A stretch of 13,286 nt of DNA from an uncultured Oscillospiraceae bacterium (GCA_910587465.1 CAJUMS010000074.1:1-13286), one strand, 5' to 3'; numbered from the stretch's first letter, positions 5,865 to 13,242 are shown. The notes: generated by a model from the letters alone, not told the origin. A program made the numbers and translations.

Positions 5865-6311
5865 TTAGAGAGGGAGAACTTCCCGAGTATTAAGCAGTTT
5901 CTGATATATGCGCTGCCAATGAATTTCGTTAATTAAGATGTAGCCGCACTTTTCGTAAAAGCCCCAAGCGCCGTCGTCGCTGCCGAGCGTGACGTACTTA
6001 TATCCGTTATCGGCGGCGTTATGTTCAAGTACGGCAAGCAGTGCGCGTGTAATTCCCTGCCGGCGATATTCCTCACGGCAGCAGCAATATCCAAGCACGA
6101 CGCTCTCACTGTTTTCGGCTCGCGCCAATGCCGCCGCGACTGGCTTGCCGTTTATCTCGGCGTAAAGCAAAAGGCAGCCGTTATCAAGCCGTGACTGCCA
6201 TGCCTTCTCGGAATATATCTCGGTATTAGGCTGTCCGAGGATATCCCAACACATCTCCAATAATGCTTTCAGTCCCAACTTGTCGGATATCCGTTTTATT
6301 GTATAGTCCAT
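5865..6311 (-). CDS. GNAT family N-acetyltransferase (tandem copy 1)
   Basis: 148 residues, normal for a single GNAT domain. GNAT enzymes move an acetyl group from acetyl-CoA to an amine; the substrate here is unknown. The acetyl-CoA pyrophosphate-binding motif A is RRQGIT (83-88), after the strand VVLGYCC (71-77). Motif B carries GAWGFYEKCGY (114-124). The start at 6311 has AAGGAGCGG about 7 nt upstream. It is a tandem paralogue of the gene at 6325-6750: the first 141 residues align without a gap, with about 73 identities by hand count. Thirteen nucleotides separate the two. Last gene of the compact run that begins with the ABC-F gene. No convincing terminator follows. Confidence 0.88.
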   Translation of the reverse strand: MDYTIKRISDKLGLKALLEMCWDILGQPNTEIYSEKAWQSRLDNGCLLLYAEINGKPVAAALARAENSESVVLGYCCCREEYRRQGITRALLAVLEHNAADNGYKYVTLGSDDGAWGFYEKCGYILINEIHWQRIYQKLLNTREVLPL

Positions 6312-6324
6312 TTAAGACCGCTCC

Positions 6325-6750
6325 TTAACCAAGATATTTGCAGTAAATACGTTTTCCGAATTTCTCCTCTATGACCTCGTAGCCGCATTTCTCGTAAAAG
6401 CCCCACGCGCCGTTAAAGCTCGTGAGCGTTATCCTGTAATAATCGTGCATTCGGGCGCTGCGCTCAAACGACTGTACAAGCGACTTTGTAATGCCGCGCC
6501 CCCGATACTTCTCAATGCACGCAGCAAAGCCTATCACCGCGCTGTCGGGGCTTTCCGCTCTGCCGAGTACCGCAGCTATCGGCTCGCCGCCATGCTCCGC
6601 GTACAGCATAAGATATCCCCTGTCCAGCCGCCTTGACCACGCTTCGTAGGAGTACAAGCCCTCGTAATGCTCGCCGAGTATCGAGTAGCACATATTCAGC
6701 ACCGCTCGTAGCGTGCACTCGTCGGAAATTTGTTTTATCGTGTAATCCAT
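6325..6750 (-). CDS. GNAT family N-acetyltransferase (tandem copy 2)
   Basis: 141 residues. Same architecture as its neighbour: the start MDYTIKQISD, the strand SAVIGFAAC (70-78), acetyl-CoA motif RGRGIT (83-88) and GAWGFYEKCGY (114-124). It lacks the seven-residue C-terminal tail of copy 1. The start codon at 6750 is only 5 nt after the HAD stop and has no good Shine-Dalgarno site (AAATAATCGG), which suggests translation by coupling to the HAD gene. Substrate unknown. Differences between the copies are concentrated at 27-32 and 89-107, where a substrate pocket could diverge; that is inference. Confidence 0.88.
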   Translation of the reverse strand: MDYTIKQISDECTLRAVLNMCYSILGEHYEGLYSYEAWSRRLDRGYLMLYAEHGGEPIAAVLGRAESPDSAVIGFAACIEKYRGRGITKSLVQSFERSARMHDYYRITLTSFNGAWGFYEKCGYEVIEEKFGKRIYCKYLG

Positions 6751-6755
6751 ACCGA

Positions 6756-7469
6756 TTATTTTGCAAGTCTCTCGGCGGTAAATTTTTCCGCATCCTCAAT
6801 AGTTCCGCGGTTGAATTCGGAAATGTCAACGTTCTCGGGGTTCTCGACAAACTCCGTAACCAGAAAGCTCTCTATACCGAGCGACTTGGCGGGCAAGATA
6901 TCCTCGCCGACACTGTTGCCGATCATTATGCACTCGGAGGGCTGTCTGCCGAGCTTTTTAAAAAGTTCCTCAAAGTATTTAGAGTTGGGCTTGCAGAACG
7001 TACTGTTATCGTAATGGGTAACGAGCGCGAAATCGTTTAAGGACAGACCCACCCACGCGAGCCTTGTCGCGACGGCGCACTCGGGGAATATCGGGTTTGT
7101 GGCAAGAACGATCTCCGCACCCCTGCTTTTCAGCCGCTCAATCATGAGCTTGTGATCGGGAACGTATTTAAGGCACTGCTTCACCTGATCGAATTCGCCC
7201 GTGTAGAACTCGTCACAGAACGCTTTCGCGTCAGGCTTGTCGGGAAAAGCCGCGCGGAACGTTTCCCAGAACGCCTCGCTGTTTGTCCGCGAACCGTCGT
7301 TCTTTATCATCGCGCCCGTACCCTTCCAGACATTCTTGACAACACCGTCGGGATCGTAGCCATGCGGCGCGAGTTTTTTACACAATCCGCCAAAATAATA
7401 CTTTATAAACTCGTTCTGATCGAACGGCAGCAGTGTGCCGTCAAGGTCAAACATTACCGTTTTTATCAT
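6756..7469 (-). CDS. HAD family hydrolase
   Basis: 237 residues. A haloacid-dehalogenase-type phosphatase. Motif I is FDLDGT with nucleophile D8 and general acid D10. A cap region spans about 15-95. Motif II is T124 in LATNP, motif III K160 in CKPNSKYF, and motif IV GNSVGED (184-190). Asn185 stands where many relatives have Asp, a variant common in one HAD clade, with Glu189 and Asp190 left to bind magnesium. The start at 7469 is supported by GGAGGG 5 nt upstream. It overlaps the end of the exonuclease gene by 23 nt, and the site lies inside that gene. Substrate cannot be predicted; phosphoglycolate-like small phosphates are typical. Confidence 0.9.
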   Translation of the reverse strand: MIKTVMFDLDGTLLPFDQNEFIKYYFGGLCKKLAPHGYDPDGVVKNVWKGTGAMIKNDGSRTNSEAFWETFRAAFPDKPDAKAFCDEFYTGEFDQVKQCLKYVPDHKLMIERLKSRGAEIVLATNPIFPECAVATRLAWVGLSLNDFALVTHYDNSTFCKPNSKYFEELFKKLGRQPSECIMIGNSVGEDILPAKSLGIESFLVTEFVENPENVDISEFNRGTIEDAEKFTAERLAK

Positions 7470-8400
7470 TGTTTCCCTCCGCTTTCTTTCTCTCCATTAC
7501 CATCTTGCGGCGCTCCTCGCGCTTTTTCAGCTTGTTTTCGTATGACGTTATGTCCTCCTCGCCCGCGGCGAAAATCGTCCGCATCACAGTGAAATTGTGC
7601 TCGGTGATCATACACGCCTTTAATTTCACAAGAAAGCTATCCTTACATTCGGAACAATCGGCTATCGTCTTACAGGATTTTCCATTGCCGAAAAGCCACT
7701 GACGAAGCGTGAGCGCTCCGCCGCACTGAGGGCATTTTAAGTCTGTAACGCGATTATCAGACACCATTTTCTTCAAGTCCCCGATATCGTTTACGGCATC
7801 TTTGAAAAGCGGCTGGGGTATTGTGGCAGTATATTCGGCATATTCGGCGATACCGAGCGTCATATCCAGCTTTCGGCAGACCTCGTAGGTGAGATACGCG
7901 TCGTTGAACGCGTCGTGGACCTGAACGTCAAGCGGTATCTCAAGGCTCTCCGCCGCGGTTGAAAGCGCGCACTGCAAATGCTCGCTTTTTAGCTGACGGT
8001 TGTAGATAAGCTGCAAATTTATGTAGTCGCTGCCGAAGCTCGCGTCGAGACCGTGCAGGGTGAGGTTATCGGCGAGCATATTCAAGTCATCAAAGCCCCA
8101 TGTGATAAAGCGGAACTGCTCTCCGCACCACTCCTTGAAACGCCTGAACGCCTGCGGGAACATCTCCCCCGAGGTGAGCTGCATATCGGTGATACCCGTT
8201 ATCTGCGCGACGTGCGGGTTCATTTTTTTGTAGTACTTAGGACGGACGTTTATCTTTATCTTGTCGATAAGATTGAATTTGTCGTCCGTCTTGACCGCGC
8301 CGATCTGTATGATCTCGCCGTACAGCAGGAGCGGCGTGCGCACCATTTTCGCGGGGCATACCGCCTGATTCCATTCCAAGTCCATTATAATGTAGTTCAT
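7447..8400 (-). CDS. DEDDh 3'-5' exonuclease with C-terminal zinc ribbon
   Basis: 317 residues from ATG 8400. The exonuclease domain (1 to about 185) carries DEDDh motifs: D7 and E9 in MDLEWN, D104/D105 in TWGFDDLNML, and H162/D167 in VHDAFNDAYLTYE. It belongs to the RNase T/DnaQ superfamily and is closest in look to KapD/ERI-1-like exonucleases, so RNA or DNA 3' trimming is expected. Residues 223-252 form a four-Cys module, CPQC and CSEC (with C243 between), that probably binds zinc. The C-terminus (about 286-317) is highly charged (KKREERRK). The frame is open 18 codons further upstream, but that part overlaps the preceding gene and is Lys-rich and unlike the family, so 8400, 4 nt past that stop, is preferred despite a weak ribosome site (AAAGAAAGAA). 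Confidence 0.88.
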   Translation of the reverse strand: MNYIIMDLEWNQAVCPAKMVRTPLLLYGEIIQIGAVKTDDKFNLIDKIKINVRPKYYKKMNPHVAQITGITDMQLTSGEMFPQAFRRFKEWCGEQFRFITWGFDDLNMLADNLTLHGLDASFGSDYINLQLIYNRQLKSEHLQCALSTAAESLEIPLDVQVHDAFNDAYLTYEVCRKLDMTLGIAEYAEYTATIPQPLFKDAVNDIGDLKKMVSDNRVTDLKCPQCGGALTLRQWLFGNGKSCKTIADCSECKDSFLVKLKACMITEHNFTVMRTIFAAGEEDITSYENKLKKREERRKMVMERKKAEGNNDKNGNV

Positions 8401-8404
8401 ATGA

Positions 8405-8839
8405 TCATTCTTTCTTTTCGGTTTCGGCTTTTTTGCAGCCCCAAGACCGTTCATTAACTAACCGTTCGGTGGATTCGTGCACCGAAAATTCATTGCCGAA
8501 AATCTCTCTCATTCGTTCGATAACGTAATCGCACGCGTCAAAGAAATCTTTTTTCTCTTGTTCGTTTTCAAAACCGAGATATGGCTCGCCAGCGGGGAAT
8601 TCGTTTATATCAAAAAGGCGATTGTGTATCTCATAGATCAGCTTTACTTTTTGTTCAAGCTCAACCTCGCCCTTTAGGCGATCCTCGGGTTCTCGTATAT
8701 CAAGAGGTTTTCCGTCCAATGAATAAGAGTCGCCGACAAAGTACCCCTTGCTGCTGATAAGCCAATCACCCTCACCAATAAGCCAGATAGGAGCACAGTT
8801 GTAGTCAAATTGAAATTTTATTGTCCGTAATGGTTCCAT
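8405..8839 (-). CDS. hypothetical protein, 144 residues
   Basis: I do not recognise the family. The protein is acidic overall, soluble, and has no signal peptide or membrane segment. The N-terminal half is rich in strands and aromatics (FQFDYNCAPIWLIGEGDWLI). The middle is charged (EPEDRLKGEVELEQKVKLIY), and a helical segment FFDACDYVIERMREIF follows at about 99-114. The C-terminus is Lys/Glu rich. AAGGGGAG precedes the ATG at 8839 by about 9 nt. It sits 36 nt after the ABC-F gene and 4 nt before the exonuclease start, clearly inside the same operon. Small immunity-type or nucleic-acid-associated proteins can look like this, but nothing decides. Confidence 0.75.
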   Translation of the reverse strand: MEPLRTIKFQFDYNCAPIWLIGEGDWLISSKGYFVGDSYSLDGKPLDIREPEDRLKGEVELEQKVKLIYEIHNRLFDINEFPAGEPYLGFENEQEKKDFFDACDYVIERMREIFGNEFSVHESTERLVNERSWGCKKAETEKKE

Positions 8840-8875
8840 TATTATCGCTCCCCTTTAAGCAATTAACAATTTCGA

Positions 8876-10489
8876 TCAGATAACCAGAGTGCCGCCGAAA
8901 TTCTCCTTGCGCCATTGAACATATTCCTCGTAGGTTCCTTGCCTGTCAAGGCAGCCGTCCTCGGTTATCTCGATAATGCGGTTCGCGGCGGTATCAAGTA
9001 TTTCGTGATCGTGGGTCGCGAACAGGATATTCCCCTTGAACTCGGAAAGCCCGTTGTTAACCGCGGTTATGCTCTCGAGATCGAGATGGTTGGTGGGGCG
9101 GTCGAGTATCAGGCAGTTGCTGTGAAACAGCATCATTCTCGAGAACATACAGCGCACCTTCTCGCCGCCAGACAGCACCTTTACGGGCTTGTAAACATCG
9201 TCGCCGCTGAAGAGCATACGCCCGAGAAATCCGCGCAGGAAACTCTCGGTCTCGTCGGTCGAGTACTGTCTCATCCAGTCGATTATTGACAGCTCGCAGT
9301 CATTGAAGAACGCGCTGTTGTCGTTCGGGAAGTAGCTTACGCTTATCGTACCGCCCCACTTAAACGTGCCCTCGTCGGGCTCAATCTCCTCGGTGAGTAT
9401 GCGGAACAGCGTCGTAACAGCGATCTCGTTTGCGCCTACGAACGCTATCTTGTCGCCCTTTGCGACAGTAAAGCTCACGTTATTAAGCACCTTGACTCCG
9501 TCGACGGTTTTTGACAAGCCAGTGACCTGAAGTATATCCTTACCCGCCTCGCGCTCCATATCAAAGCCGATATATGGGTACTTTCGCGAGCTTGCGGGCA
9601 TTTCCTCAACGGTCAGCTTATCAAGCAGCTTGCGGCGCGAGGTCGCCTGCTTGGACTTGGACTTATTCGCGGAGAAACGCGCGATAAAGTTCTGCAGCTC
9701 CTTTATCTTCTCCTCGGCTTTCTTGTTCTGCTGTTTTATCATGCGCTGGATAAGCTGGGAGCTTTCATACCAGAACTCGTAGTTGCCGACATACATCTTT
9801 ATCTTGCCGTAGTCGATATCGACGATATGCGTGCAGACGTTGTTCAGGAAGTGGCGGTCGTGCGATACGACTATGACCGTGCCGAAATAGTCCGCGAGGA
9901 AGTCCTCGAGCCACGACACCGCCTCAACGTCAAGGTGGTTGGTAGGCTCGTCCATAAGAATGATCTCGGGGTTGCCGAACAGGCACTGCGCAAGCAGCAC
10001 CTTGACCTTTTCGTTACCCGTAAGGCTCGACATCTGACTGTACAATATCTCCTCGGGAAGTCCCAGACCCTGTATCAGCTTGGACGCGTCGCTTTCTGCC
10101 TCCCAGCCGTTCAGCTCGGCAAATTCCGCTTCGAGAATGCTTGCGCGCTCGCCGTCCTCGTCCGAGAAGTCCTCCTTAGCGTAAAGCGCGTCCTTCTCCC
10201 GCATAATGTCGTAGAGCTTTTTGTTGCCCATTATTACCGTATCCTGTACGGTGAATTCGTCGAACGCGTAATGATCCTGACGGAGCACGCTCATCCGCAT
10301 TTCGGGCGGGCGCGTTACCGTGCCCTTTGTCGGCTCAAGCTCGCCGCACAACACGCGCAGGAACGTGGATTTTCCCGCGCCATTCGCGCCTATAACTCCG
10401 TAGCAGTTCCCGTTTGTGAACTTCAAGTCCACGTCCTTAAATAAAACCTGTCCGCCGAAGCTGACGTTTACATCACTTACTGTAATCAA
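8876..10489 (-). CDS. ABC-F family ATPase (YkpA/YbiT-like)
   Basis: 537 residues, two nucleotide-binding domains on one chain and no membrane segment, typical of ribosome-associated ABC-F translation factors. NBD1: Walker A GANGAGKST (34-42), signature SSLTGNEK (154-161), Walker B LMDEPTNHLD (178-187) and H210 in VSHD. A charged helical linker (about 240-300, the region that reaches the ribosomal P site in the family) includes QQNKKAEEKIKELQNF. NBD2: degenerate Walker A GANEIAVTT (352-360) with Val358 in place of Lys, signature LSGGEK (439-444), Walker B ILDRPTNHLD (461-470) with Arg464 in place of the catalytic Glu, and H493 in ATHD. The start is UUG at 10489, with AGGAG 8 nt upstream. First gene of the compact run; no clear promoter just before it, so it may be co-transcribed with genes further right. 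Confidence 0.92.
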   Translation of the reverse strand: MITVSDVNVSFGGQVLFKDVDLKFTNGNCYGVIGANGAGKSTFLRVLCGELEPTKGTVTRPPEMRMSVLRQDHYAFDEFTVQDTVIMGNKKLYDIMREKDALYAKEDFSDEDGERASILEAEFAELNGWEAESDASKLIQGLGLPEEILYSQMSSLTGNEKVKVLLAQCLFGNPEIILMDEPTNHLDVEAVSWLEDFLADYFGTVIVVSHDRHFLNNVCTHIVDIDYGKIKMYVGNYEFWYESSQLIQRMIKQQNKKAEEKIKELQNFIARFSANKSKSKQATSRRKLLDKLTVEEMPASSRKYPYIGFDMEREAGKDILQVTGLSKTVDGVKVLNNVSFTVAKGDKIAFVGANEIAVTTLFRILTEEIEPDEGTFKWGGTISVSYFPNDNSAFFNDCELSIIDWMRQYSTDETESFLRGFLGRMLFSGDDVYKPVKVLSGGEKVRCMFSRMMLFHSNCLILDRPTNHLDLESITAVNNGLSEFKGNILFATHDHEILDTAANRIIEITEDGCLDRQGTYEEYVQWRKENFGGTLVI

Positions 10490-10514
10490 ATTGTTGTCTC
10501 CTGTCTATAATATC

Positions 10515-10815
10515 TCAATTTGTCGTTCCGCAATACGCGACCGCGTCCGCTTGGAACAACAATCCCTTTTCACCGCCCGTATGAGCGAAGTTGGTCTGAA
10601 TGGATTTACGGACGGGATATTTTCCGTTAAACCGTTCCCTTATTACTTTTTCCATAACAGGAATATTCCATACGTCCCTGAACAGGCAATCCATCTGCAC
10701 AACGTTTTCAAGCGTAAGCCCCACAAAAGCCAGACGTCTTTCCATTTCGTCAAACGCGCCGTTGATCTGTTCCTCGACCGCTCCGCCGATATTTCCGACG
10801 CAATAACTTAACGTG
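10515..10815 (-). pseudogene. 5'-truncated RidA/YjgF/Rid-family remnant
   Basis: The frame ending at TAA 10517-10515 reads back through AVAYC, GGEKGLLFQADA, FNGKYPVRKSIQTNFAH, TLENVVQMDCLFRDVWNIPV and CVGNIGGAVEEQ. That is the last two thirds or more of a RidA-type protein (imine/enamine deaminase family), C-terminus intact. The part that would hold the N-terminal strands is missing. Going upstream, the frame runs straight into the 3' end of a different broken gene at about 10805-10816, with no start codon. The first in-frame ATG (10745) is internal and has no ribosome site, so a functional protein is unlikely. The most likely history is a deletion that removed the ridA start together with the spacer to its neighbour. 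Confidence 0.75.
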
Positions 10816-11099
10816 TCATATGATAATTTTAAAAAGTTCGTCAGTTTTCAACCATACCGTCAATGTGTTGACGTTAGGGTGAATGCCTATAAGTTTCGGC
10901 TCTTTGAGATAATCCGCGTCTAGAAACACCTTTATAAGGTAATAATTCCGTTTTTATTCTTCGCGGATAAAAAGGTTTTTCGCCTCTGCTTCGAGATACG
11001 GTATCTCGATATCGCCGAGCTCCGCCGTATTGTAAACAGCTTTGTGCTCCGTTATTCCGTACCAGATACCCGTTCTTTTCAGATCTCCTGCTTATTCAT
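10816..11099 (-). pseudogene. broken prolyl-tRNA deacylase-like gene (ProX/YbaK family)
   Basis: ATG at 11099 with AGGTG 8 nt upstream begins MNKQEI and hits TGA. In the neighbouring frame the reading goes on as LKRTGIWYGITEHKAVYNTA, IEIPYLEAEAKNLFIREE, then TAA (10956-10954), KRNYYLIKV, and jumps straight to FLDADYLKEPKLIGIHPN, TLTVWLKTDELFKIII and TGA at 10818-10816. These blocks fit the ProX/PrdX-type editing domain that hydrolyses mischarged Ala-tRNA(Pro). The middle block (about 60 residues between KRNYYLIKV and FLDADYLKEP) is missing. So there is an early small deletion with frameshift, an internal stop, and a large internal deletion. Expected full length is around 165 residues. Clearly not functional. 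Confidence 0.8.
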
Positions 11100-11140
11100 T
11101 ATTGCACCTACATACCCTTAAATACACATTTTAAACGATG

Positions 11141-11503
11141 TCATCGCGTCGGCATATCCACCGCTTTCTCCTCCGAGGAAACGAAAAACACGTCTTTTCC
11201 CTTGTTGCTCTCGTAAATAAAGTCCTTGAGCGGCTTACTCGTGTAGCGCGAATAATCGCCGTATACGGCGATCCTCCCTCCGTAGTTGACGTATTTTTGA
11301 AGTATTTCACCCGCAAGACCCGTGCTGAGAATGAAAAAATCATCGCAAACCAATCGCTTGTCGATAACTATATTTTTGGTGTCGGCTTCATATTTCACGC
11401 TCATAAGCAAGTCCAGAGCGGACCGCGCGTCCTTAATGACCTTATCGCTATCGATTATGACGGCACAGCGGATATCGTTTTTTTCAGCAACCCTTATCTC
11501 CAT
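11141..11503 (-). CDS. DUF4180 domain-containing protein
   Basis: 120 residues from ATG 11503, the usual size for the DUF4180 family, whose function is unknown. Family-like blocks are SALDLLMSVKYE, VCDDFFILSTGLAGEILQKY, RIAVYGDYSRYTSKPLKDFI and GKDVFFVSSEEKAVD. It is a small soluble alpha/beta protein without signal peptide. The start is set at 11503 because a perfect AAGGAGGT lies 6 nt upstream; the earlier in-frame ATGs at 11521 and 11527 lack such a site. The start overlaps by 20 nt the last codons of the interrupted GNAT frame, so the two were once a tightly coupled pair. It is the only intact gene between metY and the ABC-F gene. Confidence 0.85.
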   Translation of the reverse strand: MEIRVAEKNDIRCAVIIDSDKVIKDARSALDLLMSVKYEADTKNIVIDKRLVCDDFFILSTGLAGEILQKYVNYGGRIAVYGDYSRYTSKPLKDFIYESNKGKDVFFVSSEEKAVDMPTR

Positions 11504-11945
11504 TGCCGACCTCCTTTTCATACACAATGCGGTTCGGCTTTTCGGTAAAGCCGTTTGCAGCGTAGAAACGGTACGCGGGTTATTCTCGCTCCGTCAGCAG
11601 GACTATTTTCTTAATACCGTTTTTTGCGAGATAGTCCTCTATAAGCTCCAAAAACTGTGAACCGAAGCCCTTTCCCTGACAGTCCGATACTATGCAGAGA
11701 TCGTCTATCCAAAACTGATCTCCCGAGTACCAATTCTTTATTCTTCCGAGCGCCGCCCCGACGAGCCGCTCCTCCTCAAACAGACCCAGCGACAGCGAGT
11801 TGGCGTTGCTTATAAGCCCCGAGATATATCGGTGAAACTGCTCGGGATTTTTCCATTCGTCGTTCCACGGCTCTCCCGTAAACGCGTCGAATATCACGCT
11901 CTTTATCGGCTCAATATCGTCTGCCGAAAGTCTTTTCAGTTCCAT
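11484..11945 (-). pseudogene. GNAT acetyltransferase interrupted by an in-frame TAA
   Basis: ATG 11945 with GGAGG 6 nt upstream. The first 121 residues cover most of a GNAT domain, including LCIVSDCQGKGFGSQFLELI with the acetyl-CoA motif QGKGFG, up to LLTERE. TAA at 11582-11580 stops it. The same frame, with no shift, continues for 31 codons as PAYRFYAANGFTEKPNRIVY and EKEV to TGA at 11486-11484. That is exactly the missing C-terminal GNAT strand and helix (compare FYxxNGF in the family). Total length without the stop would be 153, normal for GNATs. This is a nonsense mutation in an otherwise intact gene, or a base error. Without the C-terminus the fold lacks its last strands and is probably inactive. 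Adjacent upstream: metY, 12 nt away. Confidence 0.8.
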
Positions 11946-11957
11946 TATGTCCTCCGT

Positions 11958-13223
11958 TTATATCTTTGCAAACGCGCCCTCTAAGTCTGCGATAATGTCC
12001 TCGACATTCTCCAGACCTACCGAGAATCTGATAAGTCCGCCGTCAATTCCCGCCGCTACAAGCTGCTCGTCGGTCAGCTGACGGTGCGTCGCACTTGCGG
12101 GGTGGAGCACGCACGTACGGATATCCGCAACGTGAACCTCGTTGCTCGCGAGCTTGAGGCTGTCCATAAACTTGACCGCTGTATCACGACCTCCCTTTAT
12201 CGAGAACGAAATAACGCCGCTTGTGCCGTTCGGGAGATACTTCTTCGCAAGCTCGTGACCCTTGCTGCCCTCAAGCGCGGGATATGTCACGAACTCCGCA
12301 TTGCCCGTGTCTTGGATATATTTCGCAACGGTGAGCGCGTTCTCGCAGTACTGTTTCATGCGCACCGCGAGCGTTTCAAGTCCGAGATTGAGCAGGAACG
12401 ATGAATTCGCCGCGGGATAGCAGCCGAAATCGCGCATAAGCTGCATTCTCGCCTTGACAATATACGGTGCGAACGCATACTTTTCGGTGTATACGATACC
12501 GTGATAGCTCTCATCGGGCTCTGTCATGCACGGGAATTTTCCGCTCGTCCAGTCAAATTTTCCGCTGTCGACGATAACGCCGCCGACCTGCACCGCGTGA
12601 CCATCCATATACTTCGAGGTTGAATGGATAACGATATCCGCGCCCCACTCTATCGGACGGCAGAGTATCGGTGTCGCAAACGTGTTGTCAATTATCAGCG
12701 GAACACCGTGCGCGTGAGCAGCCTTAGCCCACATCTCGATATCGAGAACGGTAAGCGCGGGGTTCGCCAGAGTTTCACCGAAAACTGCCTTGGTGTTAGG
12801 CTTGAACGCCGAGTTGAGCTGCTCCTCGGTCGCGTCGTGGTCTACCCATATGCACTCTATGCCCATTCTTTTCAGCGTAACGCCGAACAGGTTGATCGTG
12901 CCGCCGTAGATAGACGAGCTTGCTATAAAGCTGTCGCCCGCCTCGCAGATGTTCAGAATCGACAGAAGAGAAGCCGCCTGACCGCTCGACGTGCACATTG
13001 CAGCAACTCCGCCCTCGAGCGCCGCAATTTTCTTCTCAACGCAGTCCGTTGTCGGGTTCTCAAAGCGCGAGTAGATAAGCGACTTCGTGGGGTCGTCGAA
13101 CACCGCCGCAACGTCGTCGGTGCTGTCGTAGACGTAGGTCGTGCTCTGAACTATCGGCATAACGCGCGGTTCGCCGTTCTTAGGCGTGTAACCCTCGTGT
13201 AAGCATTTGGTTTCGATTTTCAT
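11958..13223 (-). CDS. metY: O-acetylhomoserine sulfhydrylase (homocysteine synthase)
   Basis: 421 residues, normal for MetY. This PLP enzyme of the Cys/Met-metabolism family makes homocysteine from O-acetylhomoserine and sulfide in methionine synthesis (EC 2.5.1.49). Landmarks: ETKCLHEGY (4-12), the cofactor-binding YSRFENPT (51-58), DNTFATP (179-185), and the Schiff-base lysine K204 in HSTSKYMDGH. The C-terminal domain has CVLHPASATHRQL and ends LIRFSVGLENVEDIIADLE. The long insertion FDWTSGKFPCMTEPDESYHG separates sulfhydrylases of this type from the shorter cystathionine gamma-synthases and beta-lyases. The ATG at 13223 has AGGAG 9 nt upstream. No SAM riboswitch or T-box can be judged, because the window ends 63 nt upstream. 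Confidence 0.93.
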   Translation of the reverse strand: MKIETKCLHEGYTPKNGEPRVMPIVQSTTYVYDSTDDVAAVFDDPTKSLIYSRFENPTTDCVEKKIAALEGGVAAMCTSSGQAASLLSILNICEAGDSFIASSSIYGGTINLFGVTLKRMGIECIWVDHDATEEQLNSAFKPNTKAVFGETLANPALTVLDIEMWAKAAHAHGVPLIIDNTFATPILCRPIEWGADIVIHSTSKYMDGHAVQVGGVIVDSGKFDWTSGKFPCMTEPDESYHGIVYTEKYAFAPYIVKARMQLMRDFGCYPAANSSFLLNLGLETLAVRMKQYCENALTVAKYIQDTGNAEFVTYPALEGSKGHELAKKYLPNGTSGVISFSIKGGRDTAVKFMDSLKLASNEVHVADIRTCVLHPASATHRQLTDEQLVAAGIDGGLIRFSVGLENVEDIIADLEGAFAKI

Positions 13224-13242
13224 AATTAAATTCTCCTACTAT

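Noticed and set aside
8401..8454. 18-codon N-terminal extension of the exonuclease (start at 8454)
   Set aside because: It would overlap the preceding gene by 50 nt, is Lys/Pro-rich and unlike the exonuclease family, which begins next to the DLEWN motif.
9827..10444. 205-codon plus-strand frame opposite the ABC-F gene
   Set aside because: Shadow of the highly conserved ABC-F NBD1 in GC-rich DNA, with no ribosome site or family resemblance.
10500..10535. promoter directly before the ABC-F gene (TATTAT with TTGCGG)
   Set aside because: The spacer is 15 bp and the -35 match is poor. Read-through from upstream is equally likely.
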